From assembly GCA_035578175.1 (NCBI GenBank), contig JAQMRL010000022.1, forward strand, positions 5,501,501 to 5,565,500: a stretch of 64,000 bases of DNA. Direction: 5' to 3'. A program made the translations under genes and the position numbers. Each line of letters opens with the position of its first letter. Positions within the stretch are counted from its first letter, which is position 1. The notes beneath the pieces were generated by a model that saw nothing but the letters and a program-made list of their open reading frames with translations, was not told the DNA's origin and ran no database searches. Below, in pieces: positions 1-8,573 of this stretch. Source of the stretch: Catonia carolina (lineage: Eukaryota; Arthropoda; Insecta; Hemiptera; Achilidae).

Positions 1-560
1 TCAGTTTACCGAACAGTTTCGGAAATGGTGGTAGCAGGCATACTCCCTATAGATGTGCTAGCCTGCAATGGCTCAGTTTAAGAGAGAGGCCAGAGATAGA
101 CTTTTCAGGAGGTGGCAGGAGAGATGGGATGAAGAGGTGTCTGATCGATGGACAGAGATTGATTCCGGATGTAAGGAAATGGCTGAGAAGGGGTACGGCG
201 AGATTGGTTATTACCTTACTCAAGCATTGACGGGGCATGGCTGCTTTTGGGCGTATCTCCACCGGTTCAGACGATCAGATGAAACAAGCTGTCTGGATTG
301 TGAGGCGGAGGCGAACAACGCAGTACATGCGATGTTTGACTGCAGAAATGGAAACCAGAGAGGAAGGTTCTAGGGTGCAAGCTTGGTTTGCCGATTTCTC
401 CAGAAAATCTCTTTGATTTTGTAAATCCAGAAGAAGAAAGCTCGAAGGCCATTGGGGTTATCCAGCTAACAAAGAACCTCCAGCTTGTTGTGAATTTATG
501 CCTAACGGTGATCCCGCGGCAGGTTGGGATGGGATAGAAAGGAACTAAGAGGTTTTCGCG
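1..560 (+). mobile_element. R1-clade LINE relic, 3' end (copy A)
   Basis: This is the C-terminal end of an R1-like non-LTR retrotransposon ORF2, downstream of the reverse transcriptase. Frame 1 at the window start reads YRTVSEMVVAGILPIDVLA, the conserved 'AYRTVS...AGxxPIDLLA' stretch of R1 proteins. The reading then shifts frame near position 65 and continues at 68-373 with an Arg/Trp-rich helix, LTQALTGHGCFWAYLHRF and a Cys/His cluster (C..C..H..C), the usual C-terminal zinc-finger-like module. Weak homology (PISPENLF) continues to about 540. The frameshift and the stop at 373 mean it is dead. It is cut by the window start, so its 5' extent is unknown. Confidence 0.75.
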
Positions 561-1029
561 GGTAGTTGCTTCGGAAGAGTTCTGCATACCCCAGGTAATG
601 ACCTACTTGAGTACCGGTAAATTCGGTTTCTTCTCGTAAATAAAACTATAATTCAGTTGTTTTGTTACTTTGCAAACTTTCAGCACGGCTTTAACTAATT
701 TACATTTATGGATGTTTTGCAGAATCCGATAGGTAGTATAAGTAGTACTCCTTACAACCAAATAAAAATAATTTTTTTAAATTCCTTTAATTTACTCTGT
801 ACTAGGACAAACTAAGTGTTCATTCAAAACACAGTTACAATGGATCATTATTGTGTTTTAAAGGTACGATAGACATAAATAAGTAAACTAGAAAATTAAG
901 TCAGTTTACTCTCTTACAACTGGAAACCTAAAAATTAATGCACCTGTTAGTGTATTCATTAAACTACAGATAATGCATAACAAGATGCACAGTTTCGGTT
1001 CCATACGATTTAGACGTTTGCTAAAACTA

Positions 1030-1600
1030 GAAGAATTTTTAGCACTTTGATACCAAATATTGGGACCCAAGGCAAACAAAGAGGCTGACGTTGGCAGCAG
1101 TGACAACATCTTTGGTATTGTATGGAATATTTTTTGAAGCAAAGACCTAAAATTTAAGAGTTACAGAGAGGGATGGCTCTAAGAACGGAGCAGAAACAGG
1201 CACTGAAAATATTTAGTGCCTATAGAATAGTGTGGAAGTGAAGAGCAACAAGATGGTGTCAAAAAGAGTAATGTTGGAGTCGATTACCCGGCAGTTGGCA
1301 AAAAAAAAAAAATGGATCAAAGCTAGATCGGGGAGTGGTTAAGGATGTTCATTCCAAATATCGAGGTTGGATAAGAAGGACATTTAGTGATACCAATCAT
1401 GAAAATTAATGCAGTTGTTAACAGGGCATGGTTGATTTTGGGCATATATGATGAGGTTTGAACTAGGTGAAGTGCCAAAATGTCGATTATACGACAGTGA
1501 AGAGGAAGATTCCGTTGCACACATTCTTAAAAGATATCTATATTTTGGCCTCGAAAGAATGGAGACTTCTTAAAAGACAGATGTAAAACTGTAGAGCCCT
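1030..1600 (+). mobile_element. R1-clade LINE relic, 3' end (copy B)
   Basis: A second, more decayed R1-type ORF2 end in the same orientation as copy A. Pieces in different frames are recognisable: IPNIG near 1050, RLTLAAVTTSLVLYGIFF at about 1084-1135 (the 'LYGA.W' region), KIFSAYRIV near 1205-1235, and LTGHG-stop-FWAYMMRF near 1418-1460 followed by a Cys/His stretch. At least one frameshift and several stops separate them. The order of motifs matches R1-clade ORF2. It is diverged from copy A in the shared LTGHG.FWAY block, so it is probably a separate insertion rather than a local duplication. Confidence 0.65.
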
Positions 1601-2892
1601 GAGAGTGTAGGGGCAGCGATGCTTCGAGCCGAGGATAGCAGGAAGTTATTAGCTTGAGAGACTGAGGTAGGATTAGGCATTCGGAGACTAGCAGATTCGC
1701 CCATTCCCACCGTTAATACATCCTGTCCCAAACACTTAAAATAAAAAACAACTTATTTCTGGAACTAGTTATGAAAGAGATCATTGAAAGTGAGAGTTTA
1801 CGACCTCCTTCAGACTGGTTGAGGACGCCGCAATTGAGTCCAATACTCTTTCTAATTGTGAGGGAGTGAACATAATATTTCCCGCAACCTCGAATACGGA
1901 CTACCTCGAATGCGAAAGGATCCGAGCTGTAAAATTATTTGTCCCAAGACATGTGAAAATTTTCTGACAAACGGGTATATAAATTACTAGGCGTATTGAT
2001 AGCTATTTTATAAAATTTTTACAACAAAACTAAAGGCCAAAAAATTGGCTTATTTTCGGTTTTTAATTGACTCTGTCATTATTAAGTACTTTCCAACGTT
2101 CAGGATCTTATCTGTTTTCTGTGTTTCTCTAACATTGTGACAATCCTTAACTGACATACTGAAAGAGTTAAACAAACTCAATAGAGTGATAAAAATTGTT
2201 CATGACTAAAAGTCTTATAATAGTATAAATAGTATAATAGTATTAATTAAAATAGGTAATATTTTGACTGACCAGAATGCATGGTAACCAAATTTATGGT
2301 GGTGGAAGATCGTTAGTCAATTAACGATTACAGCATTTCTAAGTAAATTTTCCTAGTTAGTTAATTCCCTAAATGACGTATCCCATTAAACAGCACACAA
2401 TGATTTGCGCCTCCCTTACGTCACTGATGAATTTCTAAAATTATGCCGTAAATTCAGAGGAAAATGTCAGAGTAATAGCCTGTTCATTTCTAGCCTGTAA
2501 TCTAATTTTATCAAGAAATACAACTAAAATTCCAATGCAGTAGAGACGAGAGGGGTCTATCATATTACATTTTATATTGTTATTACATAACCTAAAATTA
2601 AAATTTTTTTTTAACACAATTTTTATATTTCGGTGCATTCTACCTGGATAATTTTTTCTCAGCCGTTTAAAGCCATTTTCTTTCAATGCATATTGAGAAA
2701 CGTTTGTTGTTTGTAATCTTAAAGTTGTAAAACTGAATAAATTATGTTATTAGAAATTACAGCGTTTGGTTACCAAAGGCAGTATTAACTGCTTAATAAT
2801 TTATGGCCAAATTTTTCTGTGTTCAAAACCTATCAATTTTTAGGACCACTCATTATTTTCCACTGAAATATAATTTATAAATGCGAGATTTT
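1601..2892. other. Non-coding AT-rich stretch
   Basis: No coding sequence seen. A short block at about 1852-1905 (gagggagtgaacat followed by a cgc/cctc motif) recurs at 47045-47085, so part of this stretch belongs to a dispersed repeat of unknown type. Confidence 0.5.
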
Positions 2893-2896
2893 TTAC

Positions 2897-3353
2897 TGTA
2901 ACGATTCGAAAATGAGTCACAGATAAATCTGTTTATGTTTGCTCTAGTCAAGAGTATAAACAAACTCAGCTGGTTGAAAATAGATATAAAATTATTTAAT
3001 TTATTTAAACAAAGTTTCGTTGCTAGGAAACTAGAAAAAATAAGAAGTAAGAATTTTGTAAAAGAAGGGTGAGTGTGGTTCCAAACGTCAAGTAAGGTGG
3101 ATGGTCCACATGCCAGCTATAAAAGTTTACATTAATATGCATTTAAAAAACTGGACAGTATAAATTAAAATTATATTTAAAATAATAGTAATTTTAAAAC
3201 TTGTGGGACACATTTGTTAAAAAAAATAAACTACACATGTAATAAAGAAAAAACGTAATAAAAACTAAAAAATTAATAATCTATGTTGTGAGATAATTCA
3301 AAATTAATAAAGCAAAATTTGTTCAACTATATCGACTTCATTTATTCACAACA
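2897..3353 (+). repeat. 5' LTR
   Basis: 457-bp LTR running TGTAACG...CACAACA. It carries a TATA-like box (tataaaag, about 3118) that would drive element transcription, and AATAAA-type signals near its 3' end. The 3' LTR has the same length, and I see one difference: C at 2907 against T at 7160. Confidence 0.93.
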
Positions 3354-3357
3354 AATT

Positions 3358-3375
3358 TGGCAACCCGATTGTGGG
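3358..3375 (+). other. Candidate primer-binding site
   Basis: A TGG trinucleotide begins four bases after the 5' LTR (tggcaacccgattgtggg), where minus-strand DNA synthesis would be primed by the CCA end of a tRNA. I cannot name the tRNA; that needs comparison with the host tRNA set. Confidence 0.5.
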
Positions 3376-3477
3376 GAAGAATTTAAACGACAATTTAAAG
3401 AAGAATCCGTAAAATTGAATAAAAACGAAATATAAAGGGAATAAATGTAACACATTTATAATTTTAAAATAGAAGAC

Positions 3478-4128
3478 ATGTCGGAAGCTGATTACAAGAA
3501 ACTGATAGATCTTCGTGTCGCAGATTTGAAACAGGAACTTAGAAAACGAAATATACAAGAAAAAGGTGTAAAAGCAATACTTATGGAACGACTACATAGG
3601 ATTTTAGTTGAGGAAGGCCAGGATCCAGACTCATATCTATTCAAGATTGTTTCTCCAGTACCAGAAAGGAATCAAACTCCAACTACATGTGAAGAGAAAA
3701 GAAAAGATGAGCAGAGTGAAAAAGATGATTCATCGGAGGATGAAGACGAGGGTCAACCAGATGAGGACGACGAAGCAGGAAAGAAGGAGCCAGACGAGAC
3801 AGGATTGCCAGGACCAGCTCATGTTAACCAGGTAGCAGGTTTGATGGAGACATCATGTGACGCAGCGGGTATGAGTAATAATAACAATGATAGTAATAAT
3901 AGTCAGAACATTATGATTGCAAATATGTTTCAGCAACTTATGAAACAAAACAGTGAATTAAGAATTGAACTAGGGAATAAAATTGATAAACAAAACAGTG
4001 AATTAAGAATTGAACTAGGGAATAAAATTGATAAACAAAACAGTAAAATGGATGAACATAAAAATGAACTAGGCCGTAAAATAGATGAACAGGCACATAC
4101 TATAGATCTACATAGAAAAGTTAGTTGA
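3478..4128 (+). CDS. Gag N-terminal part with SAP domain, acidic linker and coiled coil
   Basis: 216-aa reading frame starting at the first ATG after the primer-binding site. Residues 9-43 fit a SAP motif: LIDLRVADLKQELRKR, then a Gly at 30 and MERL at 36-39. SAP domains are helix-turn-helix DNA-binding modules, best known in nuclear scaffold and DNA-repair proteins. An acidic linker (about 78-107) and an Asn-rich stretch follow. Then comes a coiled coil built partly from two identical 15-residue repeats starting QNSEL and ending NKIDK. The frame ends at TGA 4126-4128, but coiled-coil coding continues in the +1 frame, which is open from 4106. The two frames therefore overlap by 23 bp, and this looks like one Gag polypeptide broken by a +1 shift. 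Whether that is a mutation or programmed recoding cannot be settled from one copy. The SAP domain could target Gag or the DNA copy to chromatin (inference). Confidence 0.85.
   Translation: MSEADYKKLIDLRVADLKQELRKRNIQEKGVKAILMERLHRILVEEGQDPDSYLFKIVSPVPERNQTPTTCEEKRKDEQSEKDDSSEDEDEGQPDEDDEAGKKEPDETGLPGPAHVNQVAGLMETSCDAAGMSNNNNDSNNSQNIMIANMFQQLMKQNSELRIELGNKIDKQNSELRIELGNKIDKQNSKMDEHKNELGRKIDEQAHTIDLHRKVS
3946..4035 (+). repeat. Two identical 45-bp tandem repeats in gag
   Basis: Unit 1 is 3946-3990 and unit 2 is 3991-4035, with no difference seen; a third partial unit (caaaacagt) follows. The unit is a multiple of three and encodes 15 residues of heptad-like coiled coil, so expansion lengthens the coil without shifting frame. 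Confidence 0.95.
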
Positions 4129-4141
4129 AAAAATAAATAAT

Positions 4142-5497
4142 TTGGATTGTAGGTTAGATAAGCAAGAGAGAGATATTAAGGAGCTTAGGGAAGAGATGAA
4201 ACAAGATAATTTTAGAATAATTGAGGAAGTGAGGTCAGAACTTAAGAAAGAATTTAGTAGGGTAATGAGTAGTGAAAATGAAGTAAGTTTATTGAAAGTA
4301 GTTGTGGAGAACCAAGCTGTTAATGTTACAGAAGAATTTAAAAGATATAATAATAAAATAAGTATAGTAAATACAAGAGTAGATAAAATTGTTAATGATG
4401 TTAATGTAAACAATAAAGAATTAGCAGAAGTAAAAGATAAGATGGCAGAACAAAAGGGAATTATGGGAAAGGTTACAGATAATTTAGTAGAACATGAGAA
4501 AGTTGTGGTAGGAGTAGCTGAAGATTTAAAGTTTTTAAAAAAGGAATTTGATAAACATATAGAACAAGGAGATATAAAGAATAGTTACAATGATGGTGTA
4601 GGTAATAGTATTAAGATAAAATTTTCAAATAATAATCCGATGGAATTTATTAGTTCACTTGAATATCAAATCAAAATAAATGAAATTAAAAGATGGAAAA
4701 CAATTAAGAATATAATTAATGATAGTATGATGGATAATGTAGGAGGTAGTTCTTGGTGGATATATGTTAGAGAGAAAATAGACAATTTGGAGAAATTTAT
4801 TGATAAGTTTAAAGAAAAATTTTGGAATGATGGTAGGCAAGCAGAAGTGCGACAAGATTTACAGTTTGGTAGATATTATTGTAATAAACATACAAGAATG
4901 TCAATTTATTTTATGAATAAGATAAATAAGGCAAAATATTTAGAACCTAGATTGTTAGAACCAGAATTAGTTAAACTGTTAAGTAGACATTTTAATAATA
5001 CAATAAATAGAGCCAGGATAATTGGGTGTATAAATGATGTGGAAAGTTTTGTTCAGTTGTTAGATGAGATAGAAAATTCAGGTATTTGTAGGGAGGTGGA
5101 GAAAATAGAAAATAGACAAGATAGTTATGAAGGTAAAGAATGGAGTACTTTTAACCAAGACTCAGGTTTTGAGAGAGCTGACAGTAAGGGTTACAAAAAT
5201 GTATCTAATGACAATAGAAAAAATTACCCATTATACAATGCAAATAGGGATACTTATAAAAATAATAGTGACAGGCGACCATTTAATAACCAGGGAAGAG
5301 GTAATTATAATAATAATAATGGAAGTTACCCTAATAGAGGCCAAAATAGTAGATTTCACTACAACAGTAGAGGTGAAGGTAATAGTTATAAAAATAAATA
5401 TGAAAATAACCCAAGTAAGGATAAAAGGACCGACATTAAAGTAAATTCAATTGAAATTCAGGCAGATGTTCAAAGGGAAGATGAACATTTATATTAG
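4142..5497 (+). CDS. Gag main part: coiled coil, capsid-like domain, Asn-rich tail
   Basis: A 1.36-kb open frame, +1 relative to the SAP segment and open from 4106 with no ATG at its head, so it is expected to be the continuation of the same Gag. It begins with about 150 residues of charged coiled coil. A region resembling the retrotransposon gag (capsid) domain follows at about 160-310 of this segment (PMEFISSLEYQI, then WWIYVREKID and RQDLQFGRYY). The C-terminal 140 residues are rich in Asn, Arg, Gly and Tyr. No CCHC zinc knuckle is present, so the basic tail may serve as the RNA-binding part (inference). It ends at TAG 5495-5497, overlapping the protease frame (open from 5485) by 13 bp. 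That arrangement would fit -1 frameshifting, although no standard slippery heptamer is obvious. Confidence 0.8.
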   Translation: MDCRLDKQERDIKELREEMKQDNFRIIEEVRSELKKEFSRVMSSENEVSLLKVVVENQAVNVTEEFKRYNNKISIVNTRVDKIVNDVNVNNKELAEVKDKMAEQKGIMGKVTDNLVEHEKVVVGVAEDLKFLKKEFDKHIEQGDIKNSYNDGVGNSIKIKFSNNNPMEFISSLEYQIKINEIKRWKTIKNIINDSMMDNVGGSSWWIYVREKIDNLEKFIDKFKEKFWNDGRQAEVRQDLQFGRYYCNKHTRMSIYFMNKINKAKYLEPRLLEPELVKLLSRHFNNTINRARIIGCINDVESFVQLLDEIENSGICREVEKIENRQDSYEGKEWSTFNQDSGFERADSKGYKNVSNDNRKNYPLYNANRDTYKNNSDRRPFNNQGRGNYNNNNGSYPNRGQNSRFHYNSRGEGNSYKNKYENNPSKDKRTDIKVNSIEIQADVQREDEHLY

Positions 5498-5958
5498 GTA
5501 CAGACGTGCAAAAAATTCAGCAACCAATTACAAATTTATCGCGTGCGTCTGATAATGGTGTAGGGTTCAATGAAACTGAAAAAGAAATTCTTAAATTTAA
5601 AAATAAAAAGGTAAACAAACAAAACAGTACTGAGATTGAATACTTAACCTTAAATGAGATTTATAAAGAAAATCTTGATGAAAAGTTAATTAATTTTGTA
5701 TTTAATGATAATTTAAATGATGAACTATTGCAGGAGGAGACATTAATCACTGAAAGTAATAATGCAATTGAAAAGGAAATAAAATTGGTTGAAATTAATA
5801 TTAATATAAAGGATAGGATGTTTAATGTTCTGTGTGATACAGGTAGCAATATTACTGCAATTAGTCAGGAATTTTTAGCACGGTTAGAGGCTGAAATGAA
5901 TGAAAGTTTTTCTAGATTATCAGTCAAAGCTATTACCATAATAACTGCAGCAGGTTAG
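5485..5958 (+). pseudogene. Pol remnant: aspartic protease, interrupted by in-frame stop
   Basis: This frame is -1 relative to Gag. It has about 110 residues of linker and then a retroviral-type aspartic protease start with the catalytic triplet in VLCDTGSNITAIS (Asp at about 5836). A TAG at 5956-5958 stops it just after the flap-like ITAAG. The same frame resumes immediately and carries the protease C-terminal motif NVDILLGCDFF (6052-6084), so the stop is an internal nonsense codon, not the natural end. The role would be cleavage of Gag/Pol precursors in the particle. The copy is inactive unless the stop is read through. Confidence 0.82.
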
Positions 5959-6357
5959 AAAAAATCTGGTATAAACAGACAAGTAATAATTCAGTTTAAA
6001 ATAAGCGATACTACATGTATTCATACATTTTATGTGATAAAGGGGTTGAATGTTGATATTTTGTTGGGATGTGATTTTTTTTGCAAAAATAAAGTTAAGT
6101 TAGATTTTCAAAATTTTTTATTTTGTGTAGGGAAAGATAAGGTCAGTTTTTCTGAAAATAAGAATGTAGAGATACATAGTTGTAATTTGAGAATATTTGA
6201 TGCAGATGAAAGACAGAGTAAAAAATGTACACACAGGTATAGGGGTCCTTTTGATGTTATCAAAGTTTGTGATAATAAAAATATTCTGTTATTAAAGAGT
6301 AACAAAAATGATTTATTTTTTATAAATAAAGCAATATGTGAAAAATACTTCAAATGA
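5959..6357 (+). pseudogene. Pol remnant: protease end joined to integrase C-terminal tail
   Basis: In frame with the protease above. The first part finishes the protease fold (ILLGCDFF, then a basic strand LDFQNFLFC). After about 6190-6225 the sequence becomes CTHRYRGPFDVIKVCDNKNI, matching the 'RGPFxV' module found at the integrase C-terminus of Gypsy-type elements, and ends at TGA 6355-6357. Reverse transcriptase, RNase H and the integrase zinc and catalytic domains, normally around 3 kb, are missing. The join keeps the frame. A single internal deletion, perhaps from template switching during reverse transcription, is the simplest reading. Confidence 0.75.
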
Positions 6358-7131
6358 GATTATATTATAATGTCTTAACATTAGATTAATTAAGAGCAAT
6401 GCAATGGATAAAACTGAAGTAAAAATACTTTAAACTGAAAATGTAGTTGGCAATGAATTTAAGCTTAAAACATTTAAAAAAAAAAAAGTTATGAAAAAAA
6501 AAATAAAACTAATGTAATTAATAAGTTCAAGGTTGGTAGAAATTTCTAAACTGAAAGTATCAACAACCTTATAAAACTTAAGAAATCACTAATCAGTTAT
6601 TAGATCTAATATGATTATGATAAATATGATAGTGGACATACTAATTACAATAAATGTCTGAAAATGTTATGTACATAGTTTATTTGGTTGTGTTTTATTA
6701 TTAATCTTTGTTTACCTAATCTGTTTATTTATGTTGTGTTAATGTTTATTCAACAGATGGATTTAATGTGCCATAAATATATAATTCATAATATAGAGTT
6801 AGTAGTTAATGGATGTACGGTCCACAGTAAGTTTAAAAGAATTTAATTTATTTTTGTGTTATTTGATTGTATTGTGTCGTGTTCCTGTTCATCTATTGAG
6901 CTGCCTATATTGTTCGTTAATTAGTTATATTGTCGGTAATTTGTTTACATGGTTTATTAAGTTGTATTTAATTATATTAATGTTGTTTGAATAATGAGTT
7001 GTAAGGTTACCTAGCGGCATGAATTTGAAATATTTTGGTTATAATTAGTACATTTAAATTTATCAAACAAATTCAAAATTTAAAATATAATTGTAATTAA
7101 GGGCTAAATTTTTTCTTTGGTTTCAAAATTT
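6358..7131 (+). other. Non-coding 3' internal region of the LTR element
   Basis: AT-rich, between the integrase tail and the purine tract. A 61-aa hydrophobic frame at 6809-6994 has no envelope hallmarks, and I do not call it a gene. Confidence 0.6.
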
Positions 7132-7145
7132 AAATGGGGAAGGGG
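7132..7145 (+). other. Polypurine tract
   Basis: aaatggggaagggg lies four bases before the 3' LTR, where plus-strand DNA synthesis is primed in LTR elements. Confidence 0.75.
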
Positions 7146-7149
7146 TATT

Positions 7150-7606
7150 TGTAACGATTTGAAAATGAGTCACAGATAAATCTGTTTATGTTTGCTCTAG
7201 TCAAGAGTATAAACAAACTCAGCTGGTTGAAAATAGATATAAAATTATTTAATTTATTTAAACAAAGTTTCGTTGCTAGGAAACTAGAAAAAATAAGAAG
7301 TAAGAATTTTGTAAAAGAAGGGTGAGTGTGGTTCCAAACGTCAAGTAAGGTGGATGGTCCACATGCCAGCTATAAAAGTTTACATTAATATGCATTTAAA
7401 AAACTGGACAGTATAAATTAAAATTATATTTAAAATAATAGTAATTTTAAAACTTGTGGGACACATTTGTTAAAAAAAATAAACTACACATGTAATAAAG
7501 AAAAAACGTAATAAAAACTAAAAAATTAATAATCTATGTTGTGAGATAATTCAAAATTAATAAAGCAAAATTTGTTCAACTATATCGACTTCATTTATTC
7601 ACAACA
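7150..7606 (+). repeat. 3' LTR
   Basis: 457 bp, same length as the 5' LTR, with one visible difference (T at 7160). It is followed directly by the TTAC duplication at 7607-7610. Confidence 0.93.
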
Positions 7607-7610
7607 TTAC

Positions 7611-8387
7611 CTATACAATAAGCATGAATAAAGGGTTTGAAATGTCGAATAAAATAAATTAATAAATATTTTTTTTATTTGTCAGCGACCAAACAGGAAT
7701 ACACATCGTCAAATACAGTTAGGCCCTATACGTACGATTAAATGTATTTTACCAAACAATTTTTGTTTATAATTAATTAAGTGTTCATTAAAACAAAACA
7801 AAAAATGACTCTTTCATTAAAGTACTACTTGGAATTCTAAGTTCTTAATTTACACTAATAATGTATCGTAATTTTAAATTCTACACATAATACATTAAAA
7901 AAGAATTTCCTGTTTGATAATATAAGAACTCCTGATCAGAATAAAATGCATGTTTATTTAAAAAACCTTTTACTTCCCGATCAAAGTTTTTGTAAATTAC
8001 GGAGTCTTATTTTAGATGGTAATGTGTTGAAAAACCGACCGGAATTGTCGTGAATTCCTTTCGAGATTTTTTAAGTTCTATATTTTTCAATTTCTGAAGT
8101 CACCATTGTGTCGAGTTTCATAATCATGATTGTACTTATATTTTATGAATAACAATGTGTTCCTTTTCGCGGATTTTAAAAATTAATATTTATAAAGAGA
8201 CGGTAAGGGGATAATATTGTATTTAACAAACAATTCTTTGCAAGAATAATTCCTTGGAATGTTTGCAATAATTCTAATTGTGTATTTTTGAATGCGAAAA
8301 ATCCTAAGGTGTTCGGTTGAATTGCCCCACTGCATGACCCCATAGCTCAGTACTGACTGAAATAACGCAATAATATATAAATAATGG
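7611..8387. other. Non-coding AT-rich stretch
   Basis: I see no gene, element end or repeat copy here. Confidence 0.5.
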
Positions 8388-8573
8388 TGTTTTTTAACGT
8401 CGCATCAACTGCAACGGTCATTAGCGACGACGTTGGGGTGGAACTTTATGTGATGTAGGATGAAATGATTTTTTGTAACGTATGAAAAAATGCCATGCCT
8501 GAGTGGGATTCAAACCCAGGACCGCATGATGAGAGGCGAGCACGTTACCAACTGCGCCAATGCGGCCGGCTTA
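8388..8573 (-). mobile_element. tRNA-derived SINE
   Basis: Read on the minus strand, it starts gccggccgcattggcgcag, with a pol III A box (ggcgcagttgg, plus-strand 8547-8558) and B box (gggtttgaatccc, about 8505-8517). A short body follows, and then the tail motif in which cgctaatgacc precedes gatgcgacgttaaa, ending in an A-run. The acceptor stem does not fold back as in a working tRNA, so this is a SINE head rather than a tRNA gene. The tail motif is shared with LINE ends in this window. Confidence 0.75.

Larger units (their letters stand above)
2897..7606 (+). mobile_element. Young Ty3/Gypsy-like LTR retrotransposon, pol-deleted, SAP-domain Gag
   Basis: A complete 4,710-bp insertion. Direct LTRs of 457 bp start TGT and end ACA, and 4-bp TTAC duplications flank them (2893-2896 and 7607-7610). 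The internal region carries a candidate primer-binding site, a gag in two frames, a protease fragment, the C-terminal tail of an integrase, and a purine tract before the 3' LTR. There is no reverse transcriptase, RNase H or integrase core, so the copy cannot transpose alone. Family assignment to Ty3/Gypsy rests on gag-PR order, the 4-bp duplication and the GPF-type integrase tail; without RT it cannot be placed more precisely. Near-identical LTRs show recent insertion, so the pol deletion probably existed before the copy was mobilised. Confidence 0.92.

Noticed and set aside
906..1142. Minus-strand 78-aa gene
   Set aside because: It is the antisense of the R1 relic, whose plus-strand motifs explain the sequence better.
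5470..5500. Canonical -1 slippery heptamer at the Gag/Pol overlap
   Set aside because: The 13-bp overlap contains no standard XXXYYYZ heptamer that I can identify.
6809..6994. Envelope-like gene of the LTR element
   Set aside because: 61 hydrophobic residues without signal cleavage, cysteine pattern or length expected of an envelope protein; AT-rich sequence easily gives such frames.
8490..8573. tRNA gene on the minus strand
   Set aside because: A and B boxes are present, but the acceptor stem does not pair and the sequence continues into a SINE body with a tail.
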